DNA of 64,000 nucleotides from Parasegetibacter sp. NRK P23 (lineage in GTDB: Bacteria; Bacteroidota; Bacteroidia; Chitinophagales; Chitinophagaceae), in NCBI RefSeq assembly GCF_023721715.1, contig NZ_JAMDLG010000001.1:3511784-3575783 (forward strand). Reading direction: 5' to 3'. The notes below the pieces were generated by a model, which had not been told where the DNA came from, did not search any database, and saw nothing but the letters and a program-made list of their open reading frames with translations. Position numbers and translations under genes: made by a program. Positions 25,525 through 36,500 of this stretch are shown here, piece after piece. Within the stretch, counting starts at the first letter, position 1, and every line of letters starts with the position of its first letter.

Positions 25525-27075
25525 ATGTCGAAAAAGGAAGCTTTTTTGCAGTCCATACAACAGGGATATACTTTTAAGGGGGAATTCGTTCCCATTGGCG
25601 CGGGGATGTTTGAAGGAGAAGTGGTGCCGGGCGCAACGATCAATCTCCCGTTGAAAACACTGAACCGTCACGGACTGATCGCCGGCGCAACGGGAACAGG
25701 GAAAACAAAGACCCTCCAGGTGCTGGCCGAAGCGTTAAGTGACGCGAGTGTACCCGTTTTGCTGATGGACATTAAAGGCGACCTAAGTGGTATTGCCGCC
25801 GCCGGAACCAGCAACGCGAAAATCGAAGAAAGACACCAGAAGATCAATATTCCCTACAAGCCCACGGCTTTCCCGGTTGAATTGCTTACACTCAGCGAAC
25901 AAAAAGGCGCCAGGCTCCGGGCCACGGTCAGCGAATTCGGCCCCGTACTATTGAGTAAAATATTGGGTTTGAACGATACCCAGGGTGGCCTCGTGGCCAT
26001 GATCTTCAAATACTGTGACGACCATAAACTCCCGTTGCTCGACCTGAAAGATTTTATCAAAGTACTCCAGTACATCGGCAACGAGGGTAAGGCTGAACTT
26101 GAAAAAGAGTACGGAAAAATATCCACTACTTCCACCGGCACCATCCTCCGGAAGGTGGTGGAGTTGCAACAACAGGGCGCAGATATTTTCTTCGGCGAAA
26201 AAAGCTTCGAAGTCGACGATCTGATGCGCATCTCCGATGATGGCCGCGGGGTGATCAGTGTTTTGCGGGTAACCGATCTCCAGGACCGGCCCAAGTTGTT
26301 CTCCACGTTCATGCTGCAACTGCTCGCGGAACTGTATGCCTCCAGTCCGGAGGAAGGGGATCTCGATAAACCCAAACTGGTGCTGTTCATCGATGAGGCC
26401 CATCTTATTTTCCAGGAAGCGAGCGACGCCTTGTTGCAGCAAATCGAGACCATCATCAAACTGATCCGCTCCAAAGGCATCGGTATCTTCTTTTGCACGC
26501 AGAACCCGATGGATGTGCCTCCGGCTGTACTCTCCCAACTGGGTTTAAAGGTACAGCATGCCCTGCGGGCCTTCACGGCCGCCGACCGGAAAGTGATCAA
26601 ACAAACCGCGGAAAACTATCCTACGACCGAGTTTTATAAAACCGATGAAGTCCTCACCCAGATAGGGATTGGTGAAGCGCTTATCACCGTGCTCAATGAA
26701 AAGGGTATCCCCACGCCGTTGGCGCATATCATGCTCTCCGCTCCACGGAGCAGGATGGATGTGCTTACGGAGGCTGAAATTGACGCAGTGGTAAGTAAAT
26801 CGAAACTGGCCGCCAAATACAACCAGGTGATCGATTCCGAAAGCGCTTACGAATTGCTTACCGAAAAGCTGAATGAAGCGGCGGAAAAGTCTGCGGAAAT
26901 GGAAACCGAAAAGAAAACCTCCAAACGAAAAGCTGAACCCAAAGAGGAGAGTATTTTTGATAACCCTACGGTAAAGCAGGTGGGCAGAACGGCGGCGAGC
27001 ATCATCACCCGCACGCTGCTGGGCGCGCTGGGATTGGGGGGCAGAAGTTCTTCTAAAAAGAAGAGCTGGTTCTGA
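25525..27075 (+). CDS. HerA-like ATPase (DUF853, YjgR type)
   Basis: 516 residues. Walker A GATGTGKTKTLQ near residue 54, Walker B LVLFIDEAHLIF near 290, and the DUF853 pattern 'LLMDIKGDLSGIAAAG', 'FCTQNPMDVP' and 'LGLKVQHALRAFTAADRKV'. The C-terminal 70 residues are charged and low-complexity, ending in a GGRSSSKKKSWF tail. The family resembles hexameric DNA-translocating ATPases, but its cellular role is not settled. Convergent with recQ, only 6 bases apart. Confidence 0.9.
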   Translation: MSKKEAFLQSIQQGYTFKGEFVPIGAGMFEGEVVPGATINLPLKTLNRHGLIAGATGTGKTKTLQVLAEALSDASVPVLLMDIKGDLSGIAAAGTSNAKIEERHQKINIPYKPTAFPVELLTLSEQKGARLRATVSEFGPVLLSKILGLNDTQGGLVAMIFKYCDDHKLPLLDLKDFIKVLQYIGNEGKAELEKEYGKISTTSTGTILRKVVELQQQGADIFFGEKSFEVDDLMRISDDGRGVISVLRVTDLQDRPKLFSTFMLQLLAELYASSPEEGDLDKPKLVLFIDEAHLIFQEASDALLQQIETIIKLIRSKGIGIFFCTQNPMDVPPAVLSQLGLKVQHALRAFTAADRKVIKQTAENYPTTEFYKTDEVLTQIGIGEALITVLNEKGIPTPLAHIMLSAPRSRMDVLTEAEIDAVVSKSKLAAKYNQVIDSESAYELLTEKLNEAAEKSAEMETEKKTSKRKAEPKEESIFDNPTVKQVGRTAASIITRTLLGALGLGGRSSSKKKSWF

Positions 27076-27081
27076 GCATAT

Positions 27082-28986
27082 TTATTTCAACTGAACATAG
27101 CCATCGGGTGTAAGGCGTATCAGCAGTTCTGATTCGAGGCACCGGATGGCGCTTTCAGCGGCGCGTTCTCCAAATCGCGCTTCCAATTTCCTCAGGCATT
27201 CCTGCAACAACAATGGTTCCTTCCTCAACTCCGCCATAAGGTATTGCTCCGCCGTGATTGCCACGGAAGGTTGTTCCTTTTTCTTCGCGATACAATTGTC
27301 GCAGATACCACATGCCGTAATGGTATCATCCCCGAAATAAACTCCTATTGAAACCGCCCTGCAGGTTTGTTTCCCTATTGTGAACGCGATCATTTCGGTT
27401 ATTCTTCTCCGGTATGTTTCCTTTCTTTCGAAGTGCCGGGCCGCATTCAGCCTGAATTGTTCCACTGGTACCCGGTTTTTCAGAAAGAACACCTGTGGCA
27501 TTTCAGGCGCGGGTTCATATTTCACGACGCCGGCGGAATGCAGGCGTTCCAGCTTTTGCACCAGTTCCTCCAAAGGCAGTTCACACAACTTTGCCAGTTT
27601 TTTTTCCCTGATCGTTACCTGGTGGTCGAATATGCCCTCATAGTTCCGGAGCAGGGCCAGCATCACTTCGTTCCATTCCGGTTTCGTTTCCTGCACTTCA
27701 CGCAGATAGCTCCGGGTGCAGATGAAACCCAGTTTGGAGGGCCTGCCTGTTTTTTCATTCAGTTGAATCCAGCCGTCCTGTGCCAGTGCCTGCAAGGCAT
27801 GCGCCGTTGTTTGCGGCGACAGAGAGAAGCGTTCCGTAAATGCTGCCAGGTCGAAATCATAATACTTCCCTTCTCCGCTGCCTGCCGGAATCTGGAGGTA
27901 GTTGACCAATGCGCGGTACACTTCGGTGATCGTTGATTCCGGTGGGTAACGGATATCGGGTTGCGCTTCCAGGTCGCTGATGTCTTTGGCGTTGTACAAC
28001 AGCGCGGCGTATGCGCGTTGAAGGTCCCTGCCCGCTCTTCCGGCTTCCTGGTAATAATTCTCCAGGGTGTCCGGTACATCATAATGCACCACGATGCGCA
28101 CATCTGGTTTGTCAATGCCCATCCCGAAGGCATTGGTGCACACCATAATCCTTGTTTTCCCGGCGATCCAGTCCTCTTGTTTGGTACTGCGCTCGTCGGC
28201 AGACAATCCCGCATGGTAAAAGTCTACGGAAATAGATTGCTGCTGTAACAGCAGCGCGATATCCTTTGTCCTTTTCCTGCTTTTACAGTATACGATACCT
28301 GATCCCGGAACTTTGTTCAGGATATGCACCAGTTCCGGCAACTTGGCATAGGTTTCCTTCACGCTGTACGAGAGGTTCGGCCTGGCGAAAGAGGTTTGAA
28401 AAACAGCCTCTTTCCTGAACATCAGTTTCTCACAAATATCCGTTTGCACTTCCGGCGTAGCCGAAGCCGTTAGTGCCAGTATGGGTGCTTCGGGGATCAT
28501 TTCCCTGATTTCCGCTATCTGGAGGTAAGGCGGCCGGAAATCATATCCCCATTGCGAGATGCAATGCGCCTCATCCACCGCGATCAACCGGATGGGGAGG
28601 GCAGGAAGGTATTCCCTGAACAACGCGGTGGTTAATCGTTCGGGGGATACGTACAAAAACTTACAATTGGAATGTACGGCCAATTCCAGTGTTTTAATTA
28701 CTTCCTGGAACTCCATACCACTCACAATGGCAAAAGCGGTGATGCCTCTTTTCCGGAGATTGCTCACCTGGTCTTTCATGAGGGCAATCAGCGGACTCAC
28801 CACCAGGCACAATCCATCCATTGCCATGGCCGGTACCTGGAAGCAGATGGATTTTCCACCACCTGTGGGCAGCAGGGCAAGCGCATCTCCACCGGCCAGT
28901 ATATGGCGGATAATGGCTTCCTGTTGCGGGCGGAAGGTATCGTAACCCCAGTGCTTTTTGAGTATCTCGTGGATGTCGGGAGGCAT
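27082..28986 (-). CDS. recQ: RecQ-family ATP-dependent DNA helicase
   Basis: 634 residues from the ATG at 28986 (MPPDIHEILKKHWGYDTFRP); 33 upstream codons are open but look non-coding. Helicase motifs: 'RPQQEAIIRHIL', Walker A LLPTGGGKSICFQVPA, DEAH box with RecQ aromatic-rich loop AVDEAHCISQWGYDFRP, 'GIVYCKSRKRT' and 'MVCTNAFGMGIDKPDVR', then 'YYQEAGRAGRD'. The C-terminal zinc-type cysteines (CRAV..CGICDNC) are in the RQC region. No HRDC domain is apparent. It unwinds DNA 3'-5' in recombination and repair. Bacteroidota usually carry more than one RecQ; this looks like the shorter paralogue. Confidence 0.93.
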   Translation of the reverse strand: MPPDIHEILKKHWGYDTFRPQQEAIIRHILAGGDALALLPTGGGKSICFQVPAMAMDGLCLVVSPLIALMKDQVSNLRKRGITAFAIVSGMEFQEVIKTLELAVHSNCKFLYVSPERLTTALFREYLPALPIRLIAVDEAHCISQWGYDFRPPYLQIAEIREMIPEAPILALTASATPEVQTDICEKLMFRKEAVFQTSFARPNLSYSVKETYAKLPELVHILNKVPGSGIVYCKSRKRTKDIALLLQQQSISVDFYHAGLSADERSTKQEDWIAGKTRIMVCTNAFGMGIDKPDVRIVVHYDVPDTLENYYQEAGRAGRDLQRAYAALLYNAKDISDLEAQPDIRYPPESTITEVYRALVNYLQIPAGSGEGKYYDFDLAAFTERFSLSPQTTAHALQALAQDGWIQLNEKTGRPSKLGFICTRSYLREVQETKPEWNEVMLALLRNYEGIFDHQVTIREKKLAKLCELPLEELVQKLERLHSAGVVKYEPAPEMPQVFFLKNRVPVEQFRLNAARHFERKETYRRRITEMIAFTIGKQTCRAVSIGVYFGDDTITACGICDNCIAKKKEQPSVAITAEQYLMAELRKEPLLLQECLRKLEARFGERAAESAIRCLESELLIRLTPDGYVQLK

Positions 28987-29040
28987 CGGGATCAAAATTA
29001 GGGTATTTGTTTTGGGATTGCGGAGAGTGTTTTCACGGAA

Positions 29041-29400
29041 GGGAATACGTTTTTTCACGCGATTGCTTCGTACCTCGCAACGCAAGGAGGCAAGGGACGC
29101 AAGGCGTTAGTTTGTTGGCTGGGGATTATTCTTTTAGGATGATTTTTTTATTTCACGCTACGACGCGGCGACGCGACGGGCTGTTTTATGCGGGAAGGCT
29201 GGTTATTATTTGATATTCCTCTTTTGTTGGGATGATTCTAAAGTAGGATAACTGCGCCGGGAATCGGACGAATGCAAACAGTTTCTATCCTTGCTGGTAA
29301 GAATAAATACGAACAGAAATCAATCAACAGCAAAATAAGTCGGGGTCTAACGTTGCGTCTCCGCGTCGTGGCGAGACATAACATATCCATACCCGTTGCG
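29041..29400. repeat. Gene-free gap with ACGCAA/GACGC inverted repeats
   Basis: The 420-base gap between recQ and ald holds no convincing gene. It contains CTCGCAACGCAAGGAGGCAA... (29074-29110) and TTTCACGCTACGACGCGGCG... (29150-29180). The inverse TAACGTTGCGTCTCCGCGTC... lies at 29348-29376 and a CCCGTTGCGTGAG end at about 29392. These belong to the same repeat class as 12634-13117 but are more degraded. Confidence 0.6.
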
Positions 29401-29406
29401 TGAGTG

Positions 29407-30624
29407 CTACCTCCTGCTCGCAATCAGCAAATTCAGATCGGTATACTTCAACTGGAAACGTTCACTTAAATAGAAGTTGGTCAGTGCTCCCTTATAAAGA
29501 TAAATACCGCTCCGCATGTTCACCCTGTGCCAGAGCAGGTTTTCAAAGCCGCCATCTTCGGAAACCTCGAGCAGCAGCGGCATCAGCACGTTGCTGATAG
29601 CCTGGGAAGCTGTTCTGGCAAACCCGGAGGGGATATTCGGAACACAATAATGTATTACGCCATACTTCTTATAAACCGGCTCTTCGTGCGAAGTAATCTC
29701 GGAGGTTTCGAAGCAGCCGCCGCGGTCGATGCTCACGTCGATGATCACACTGCCGGGACGCATATTGCTCACCATTTCTTCCGTTACCACCACGGGCGTT
29801 CTTCCGCCTGGGGCCGTGAGGGCGCCAACGGCGATCTCGCAGGTTTTGAGTTGTTTGGCGAGTATCTTGGGTTCTATCACGGAGGTGTAGATACGGAAAC
29901 CGATATTGGTTTGGAGTCGCTTCAGTTTATAAACGCTGCTGTCAAAAACTTTTACGGAGGCGCCGAGGGCAAGGGCCGCACGGGCCGCGCATTCACCTAC
30001 GATACCAGCACCGAGGATAATCACTTTTGTGGGGGGGATACCTGATATGCCGCCCAGCAATACGCCTTTGCCGCAATTCGAGGAACTGAGGTATTGACCT
30101 GCGATCAGCATCACAGCGCTGCCGGCAATCTCGCTCATGCTGCGCACGATGGGGTAGTTGCCGGAATCATCTTTCAGGTTCTCAAAAGATAAGGCGGTGA
30201 TGCGTTTTTCCATCATCTTTTCCAGCAACTCCGCTTTCAGGGCGGAAAGGTGGAGGGGAGAAACCACGATCTGGTTGGTTTGCAACAAAGGCACATCCTC
30301 TTCCACGATCGGCGCTGATTTCACCAGAATAGGCGCTTTGAATACTTCGGCTTTTTCATAGACGATCTGCGCGCCGGCTTCTGAATAGTCCCGGTCGGTA
30401 TAATGGGAGCCCTCTCCGGCGTTGTGTTCGATCACCACTTCGTGTCCGTTGTTCACGAGCACGCTTACGGAATCGGGTGTTAAAGCGATCCGGTTCTCCT
30501 GGAAGGCGGTTTCCTTGGGAATGCCGATGTGCAGTTTGGCCCCTTTGGGCTTTATATCCAGCGTTTCTTCCAGTGTTTCATAACTGAAGGAACGGCTGAT
30601 GAAAGGCTTATTTGATGATGACAT
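29407..30624 (-). CDS. ald: Alanine dehydrogenase / PntA-family NAD(P)-dependent dehydrogenase
   Basis: 405 residues from the ATG at 30624. After a roughly 30-residue N-terminal extension it has the family signature IGIPKETAFQENRIALTP, pyruvate/substrate residues in this region, and the NAD-binding Rossmann core VIILGAGIVGECAARAALALG (in part, about 205-225). Also 'GSVIIDVSIDRGGCFETS' and 'HYCVPNIPSGFARTAS'. It interconverts alanine and pyruvate plus ammonia; relatives with this extended N-terminus are usually called alanine dehydrogenase in Bacteroidota. Lies 25 bases after tsaE on the same strand, a likely operon. Confidence 0.88.
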   Translation of the reverse strand: MSSSNKPFISRSFSYETLEETLDIKPKGAKLHIGIPKETAFQENRIALTPDSVSVLVNNGHEVVIEHNAGEGSHYTDRDYSEAGAQIVYEKAEVFKAPILVKSAPIVEEDVPLLQTNQIVVSPLHLSALKAELLEKMMEKRITALSFENLKDDSGNYPIVRSMSEIAGSAVMLIAGQYLSSSNCGKGVLLGGISGIPPTKVIILGAGIVGECAARAALALGASVKVFDSSVYKLKRLQTNIGFRIYTSVIEPKILAKQLKTCEIAVGALTAPGGRTPVVVTEEMVSNMRPGSVIIDVSIDRGGCFETSEITSHEEPVYKKYGVIHYCVPNIPSGFARTASQAISNVLMPLLLEVSEDGGFENLLWHRVNMRSGIYLYKGALTNFYLSERFQLKYTDLNLLIASRR

Positions 30625-30649
30625 ATTTCTCCAGGCTGAGTGGCACAAG

Positions 30650-31078
30650 TTACGACTTTTCTCCCGGCATCACCGCGCGCAACTTACGGGTATTGTTCAA
30701 ACCGGGCTCAAGGTATATATGAACAGTGTCTTCAGGCAGCAAATGGCCCGCTTTTTCAGGCCACTCCACGAAGCAGATATTGCCTGAATACAGCGCGTCT
30801 TCTATCCCGGCGCCAATCGCTTCCTGTTCATCCCGGAGGCGATAAAGGTCCATATGGTAAATGGCGCCCCGGGGCGAATCGTATTCATTAATGAGTGAAA
30901 ACGTTGGGCTGCTTACGGCGTCTTCCACCTGCATTTCTGCGCACAGCGCATGGATGAAGGTGGTTTTTCCGGCTCCCATAGGGCCATGGAACGCGAAAAC
31001 CCGGTAAGGCGCCCAGGCTTCCAGGCATTTTTTAACCAGCGCGGGCAGTTCCGGTAACGAAAAGATTTTAGCCATCAT
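30650..31078 (-). CDS. tsaE: tRNA threonylcarbamoyladenosine biosynthesis ATPase TsaE
   Basis: About 142 residues. Two adjacent ATGs (31078 and 31075) precede AKIFSLPEL, and further upstream codons are open to 31096. Walker A GPMGAGKTTFIHAL, switch region 'AVSSPTFSLINEY', 'YHMDLYRL' and 'CFVEWPEKAGHLLP' are diagnostic of TsaE. It hydrolyses ATP as part of the TsaBDE complex that makes t6A on ANN-decoding tRNAs; an essential cytoplasmic function. Divergent from the copper ATPase. Confidence 0.95.
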   Translation of the reverse strand: MMAKIFSLPELPALVKKCLEAWAPYRVFAFHGPMGAGKTTFIHALCAEMQVEDAVSSPTFSLINEYDSPRGAIYHMDLYRLRDEQEAIGAGIEDALYSGNICFVEWPEKAGHLLPEDTVHIYLEPGLNNTRKLRAVMPGEKS

Positions 31079-31153
31079 GATGCAAAGATATTCCATAACC
31101 GTGTAAGGCGGCTCTAACGGGATGGGGTAACTTTGTAATGAAATGATTAAGAT

Positions 31154-33265
31154 ATGGAAACCGTAAACTGGAAAGTGGAAGGGATGACCTGCTCGAACTG
31201 CGCCCTTACCATCTCAAAATACCTGGAAAAAGAAGGATTGGAAAACGTCATGGTGAACCCTATTGATGGTGATGTACGTTTCGATGCCCCTGAACAGACT
31301 TCCAAAGAACAGCTCGCCAAAGGCATCAACGCCCTGGGCTACCAGGTGACCGGTGAGCAACTCGCGTTAAAGGAACGGAAACCGTTTTTTAAAGGGCACC
31401 TGCAACGCTTTTTGTTCTGCCTGGTGTTTACATTGCCTTTGTTGATGCACATGTTTGTGCACGTGCATTGGCTCATGAATCCATGGGTACAGTTCGCGCT
31501 TACTTTGCCGGTATATATGGTAGGAATGTCTTATTTCGGGGTGAGCGCGGTGAAAAGTATCCGAAATGGCGTGCCCAATATGAATGTGCTGATCGCGTTG
31601 GGTGCCACGGCCGCTTTCTTCTACAGTTTAGCCGGGGCGATCCTTAACCTCGGAGCCGATTTCCTGTTTTTTGAAACCGCCGCCACCATTATTACCCTCG
31701 TGTTCCTGGGGTATTATATGGAAGATGCTTCTATTCAATCCACACAGAAAGCGCTGAACAAACTGGTGAAATCGCAGAAGGTGATGGCGAATATGATCGC
31801 TTTTGACGACCAGCACCAGGAGGTGGTTTTCCCGGTGGAGAATACGCAACTCCGTTCCGGCGACCTGGTCCTGATCAAATCCGGTGACCAGGTGCCCGCG
31901 GATTGTAAGATACTCTGGGGAGAAGGTTCCGTGGATGAGTCCATTATCACCGGGGAGAGTTTACCACTGGAAAAAGGACCGAAAGATCACTTAATCGGCG
32001 GCAGTATTTTAACGGATGGAACGGTGAAAGCACAGGTGACCAGCGCTGCCGATGCTTCCGTATTGTCCAATATCATCAATCTCGTGAAGCGTGCGCAAGG
32101 GGAGAAGCCGCCTGTGCAGCGTATGGCCGACCGGATCAGCGCGGTATTTATTCCCGCAGTACTCGTGATCGCGGTACTCACCTTTGTTATTACATGGATC
32201 GTATTGAATGATCCCGGTTCTGCGCTCAAACACAGCATCGCGGTACTCGTGATTGCTTGTCCCTGCGCGATGGGGCTTGCCACACCGGCCGCCATCGCGG
32301 TAGGATTGGGGCGTGCGGCCAGAAACGGTATTCTTTTCCGCAACGCAAAAAGCCTGGAATCATTTAAAAGTATCCGTCAGGTGGTGTTCGATAAAACCGG
32401 TACGCTTACCACCGGTAAGTTCGTGGTCAGCAATTTTGCAGTAACAGGTATTTTAACGGAGGAAGAAGCGTTTAAAAACATGGTATTCTCCCTGGAAAAA
32501 TACTCCAACCACCCCATTGCCAGCGCCATCAGAGATACATGGAAAACAAGGAACGAAACCCGCTGGGCCTCTATCCGGGAGATCAAAGGGCTGGGTATGG
32601 AAGGAAAAACCAAAGAAGGAGATGTGTGGATGGCGGGTTCTTATGCAGCCGCGGCCCATGCCACTACGGATGATTCGCGCAATGTATACCTGTTGAAGAA
32701 CAATGCACTTGTAGGCTGGGTGGATGTAAAAGATGAAATCAGGCCGGAAGCCGCAAAAGTGATCGCCTACCTCCACAAGAAAAACATCAGCACGATTCTC
32801 CTGAGCGGAGACAGAAAACAGAAGTGCGATGCGCTGGCCACACAACTGGGCATCATGGAGGTGCATGCTGAAAAAACACCGGAACAGAAACTTCAACTGA
32901 TAGAGCAACTCGCGCATCAAACACCTACCGCGATGGTGGGTGATGGCATCAACGATGCGCCCGCGCTTGCTAAAGCCACCATCGGTATCTCGTTGAGTGA
33001 CGCATCTCAGGTCGCTATGCAAACCGCTGATGTGGTGCTGATGAACAAGGGACTTACCATGCTGCCCGAAGCTTTGGGCTTGGGAAAGCACACTTTCCTG
33101 ACCATCAAACAGAACCTGTTCTGGGCATTTCTTTATAATATCATCGCTATACCTGTTGCGGCATTCGGTTTCCTCACGCCTACCGTAGGGGCACTGGTGA
33201 TGGGGTTAAGTGATGTGGTGTTGGCCGGAAATTCTGTGCGGTTATTTGTGAAGAAAGTGCAATAA
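31154..33265 (+). CDS. copA: Copper-translocating P1B-type ATPase
   Basis: 703 residues. One N-terminal heavy-metal-associated domain with the Cu ligand motif GMTCSNC (Cys13, Cys16), eight predicted membrane helices, and the membrane metal site ACPCAMGLATP (CPC). Then the phosphorylation motif DKTGTLTTGK, 'HPIASAI' and GDGINDAPAL. The CPC motif and GMTCxxC domain indicate Cu(I) export rather than Zn/Cd. No copper sensor or chaperone lies next to it. Confidence 0.93.
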   Translation: METVNWKVEGMTCSNCALTISKYLEKEGLENVMVNPIDGDVRFDAPEQTSKEQLAKGINALGYQVTGEQLALKERKPFFKGHLQRFLFCLVFTLPLLMHMFVHVHWLMNPWVQFALTLPVYMVGMSYFGVSAVKSIRNGVPNMNVLIALGATAAFFYSLAGAILNLGADFLFFETAATIITLVFLGYYMEDASIQSTQKALNKLVKSQKVMANMIAFDDQHQEVVFPVENTQLRSGDLVLIKSGDQVPADCKILWGEGSVDESIITGESLPLEKGPKDHLIGGSILTDGTVKAQVTSAADASVLSNIINLVKRAQGEKPPVQRMADRISAVFIPAVLVIAVLTFVITWIVLNDPGSALKHSIAVLVIACPCAMGLATPAAIAVGLGRAARNGILFRNAKSLESFKSIRQVVFDKTGTLTTGKFVVSNFAVTGILTEEEAFKNMVFSLEKYSNHPIASAIRDTWKTRNETRWASIREIKGLGMEGKTKEGDVWMAGSYAAAAHATTDDSRNVYLLKNNALVGWVDVKDEIRPEAAKVIAYLHKKNISTILLSGDRKQKCDALATQLGIMEVHAEKTPEQKLQLIEQLAHQTPTAMVGDGINDAPALAKATIGISLSDASQVAMQTADVVLMNKGLTMLPEALGLGKHTFLTIKQNLFWAFLYNIIAIPVAAFGFLTPTVGALVMGLSDVVLAGNSVRLFVKKVQ

Positions 33266-33522
33266 CGATAAGGCTTTCTGTAGATAGTATATAGGAATAC
33301 CTGAGTGGTTTTTGGTAACAGTTGATGTGGTGAAACGCCAAGCTTCTATTTTGATCCGTGAAGGAAATTGAGGTTGATCTGCCTACGCATTGTGAAAGAA
33401 TGTACCTGCCGCCATTCCTCTCATCATTGCCATCCCCCATTCATCCTATTGTGGATTTCCTCATTTCCTGTTCGCTTTGTTATCAGTAACTTTAAAGTCG
33501 CTTTTAACTAAACACACGATTT

Positions 33523-36500
33523 ATGAAAAAACTTGTTTGGTCGGCATTCACCCTGCTGGCCTGTTTTTCTGCATTCGCGCAAACGGATCCTTTGTGGATG
33601 CGCTACCCGTCCATCTCTCCTGATGGAAGCACCATTGTTTTCAGCTACAAGGGGGACCTTTATAAAGTACCATCCGCCGGAGGCGATGCCATTCCCCTTA
33701 CCCTCCACGAGGCCCACGATTACATGCCCGTATGGAGCCACGATGGCAAACAGATAGCTTTCGCCAGCGACCGCTACGGGAACTTCGATGTATTCGTGAT
33801 GCCTGCTACCGGAGGAGAACCCACCAGGCTTACGTACCACTCCGCCAACGATTTTCCTTACGATTTCTCTAACGACAGCAAACAGGTGCTTTTCGGCAGC
33901 GCAAGGAATATCCCGGAGAAAAATGTCCGGTTCTACAGCCCGCGCCTTTTCCAGAACCTGTACACGGTTCCCGCTACCGGTGGCCGTTCTGTACTGATCA
34001 CCTCCGCCGGGGTGGAGAACGCGCATTATAACAGTAAAGGTACACAGGTGGTGTTCCAGGACAGAAAAGGCTATGAAGATCCCTGGCGCAAACACCAGAC
34101 ATCTTCCGTGAGCCGCGACATCTGGCTGATGGACGTGAAAGGCAATACCTACCGAAAAATAAGTGGTTATCAGGGGGAGAACAGGGAACCCATTTTCAGC
34201 AACGACGACCAGTTCATCTACTACCTCAGTGAAAAAGACGGTATTCAGAATATTTACCAGGCACCCGTCCTGAACCGCATGGCTGAACGCCGCCTCACCG
34301 ATTTCAAAACACATCCCGTAAGGCACCTCAGCGCCAGCAACAACAATACGCTCTGCTTTACCTGGAATGGTGAAATATATACTTTGAAGGAAGGAAGCAC
34401 GCCACAGAAAGTAGCCATCAGGATTACCAACGATGGCCGCGCAGGCGTAGAAAAGAACGTGTCCATCAACGGGAACGTTACACAGTTTGAACTTTCTCCC
34501 AACGGTAAAGAAATCGCTTTCGTTACCCGCGGGGAAATATTCGTGACCAGCGTGGAAGGCGGACAAACCAAACGCATCACCAATACACCCCAACAGGAAC
34601 GTATGGTGCAATGGAGTCCCGATGGCAGAAGCCTGGTGTACGCCGCTGAAAGGAACAATAGCTGGGATATTTACAAAGCCAGCATTTCCCGGAAGGAAGA
34701 ACCTTATTTTTACGCGTCCACGGTAATTAATGAAGAGCCGTTGATTGCCACGAAAGCAGAAGAGTTCCAGCCGAAATTCTCTCCCGATGGCAAGGAAATC
34801 GCTTATGTGGAAGAAAGAAATATCCTGAAAGTGTACAATATCGCTTCAAAGCAAACCCGCACGTTGCTGCCCGTGGGAAGGAACTATTCTTATTCCGATG
34901 GCGACTGGGATTTTAACTGGAGCCCCGATGGCAAATGGATCGTTTCCGATGACAGCGAAGGCAACTGGTTCACAGGAAACGCCGCCATCATTAAGGCAGA
35001 CGCTTCCGCAGGTATTCAACATCCGTTGAAAAGCGGCTTCGGCCAGGGTAATCCTAAATGGGCCATGAAAGGAAAGGTCCTCACCTGGACCAGTGCCCGC
35101 GAAGGCCGTAAATCGCTCGCCAACCAGGGCAGCAGGGAAGTAGACATCTACGCCGGATTCTTCGATAAAGAATTGTACGACAGGTTCAACCTGAGCAAAG
35201 AAGATTATGCATTACTGAAAGAAAAAGAAGAGAAGGAGAAAACCGATAAAGAGAAGACCGATAAAGAAACGCCGGCCGCCGATAAGAAAGGGACGAAAAC
35301 AACCGAGCCGAAGAAAGAAGAAAAGGCATGGTCGCCCGATTTGGAAAACTTCGAGAACCGAGTGGCGCGCCTTACCATCAACAGCTCTTCCGTTTCCGAT
35401 TATGTGTTGAATGAAGATGGCAGTAAATTGTATTACCTCGCTTCCTTCGAGAAAGGCTTCGACCTTTGGGTAACCGATACGCGTACCCACGATACGAAGA
35501 TTCTCGCTAAACTGGGCGGTTCTCCCAGCGGTATTGAAATGAGCAAGGACGGTAAAACACTGTTCGTGACCAACCGTGGCTCTCTGGTGAAAGTGGATGA
35601 ATCCGGCAAAGTATCGCCTATCGGTATCAATGGCGAGATGGTGCTGAACCAGGCGAAGGAGAGGGAATATATTCTTGACCACGCCGTGCGCCAGGTGGAA
35701 AAGAAATTCTACGATCCCAAACTGCATGGCCTCGATTGGGCAGCTTTGCACAAGAACTACGCCAGGTTCCTGCCGCATATTTCCAACAATTACGATTTCC
35801 AGGAACTGCTGAGTGAAATACTCGGCGAACTGAACGCTTCGCATACAGGAGGACGTTATTCTCCCCAAATGCAGAATCCCGACGCGACCGCCGTACTTGG
35901 TTTATTGTACGACGAAAGTATTGGTGGAAACGGGCTGAAGGTGACCGAAGTGATTGCCGGCGGCCCGCTCGATAAATCGTCCAGCAGGGTAAAAGCCGGA
36001 ACGGTGATCGAGAAGATAGATGGAGAATCCATTACCGATGGAGCCGACTGGGCTAAGTTCCTGAACAGGAAAACAGGTAAGAATACCTTGCTGAGCCTGT
36101 ATGATCCAACCACCAAAACACGTTGGGAGGAAACCGTTCAACCGATTTCCTTCGGAGAAGAAGCCTCATTGATGTACAAACGCTGGTTGAAAATGATGGA
36201 TGATATGGTACGCAAACTGAGCGATGGAAAAATCGGTTACGTACATGTTCAGGGTATGAACGACGGCAGTTTCCGCAACACCTTCGATGTGGTGCTGGGT
36301 AAGAATTTCGATAAAGAAGCATTGATTGTGGACACCCGCTTTAATGGCGGCGGCTGGTTGCACGACGACCTGAACACTTTCCTCAGCGGCAAACAATACC
36401 TGAGCTTCGCACCCCAGGGTAACCGGCTGAAAGACGGTGAACCCATGGGCCGCTGGAGCAAACCAAGTGTGGTATTGATGAGCGAAGGCAATTACAGCGA

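Noticed and set aside
33508-34611. Open frame antisense to the start of the tricorn-like protease
   Set aside because: Covers the protease promoter and signal peptide region in reverse; no recognisable protein features.
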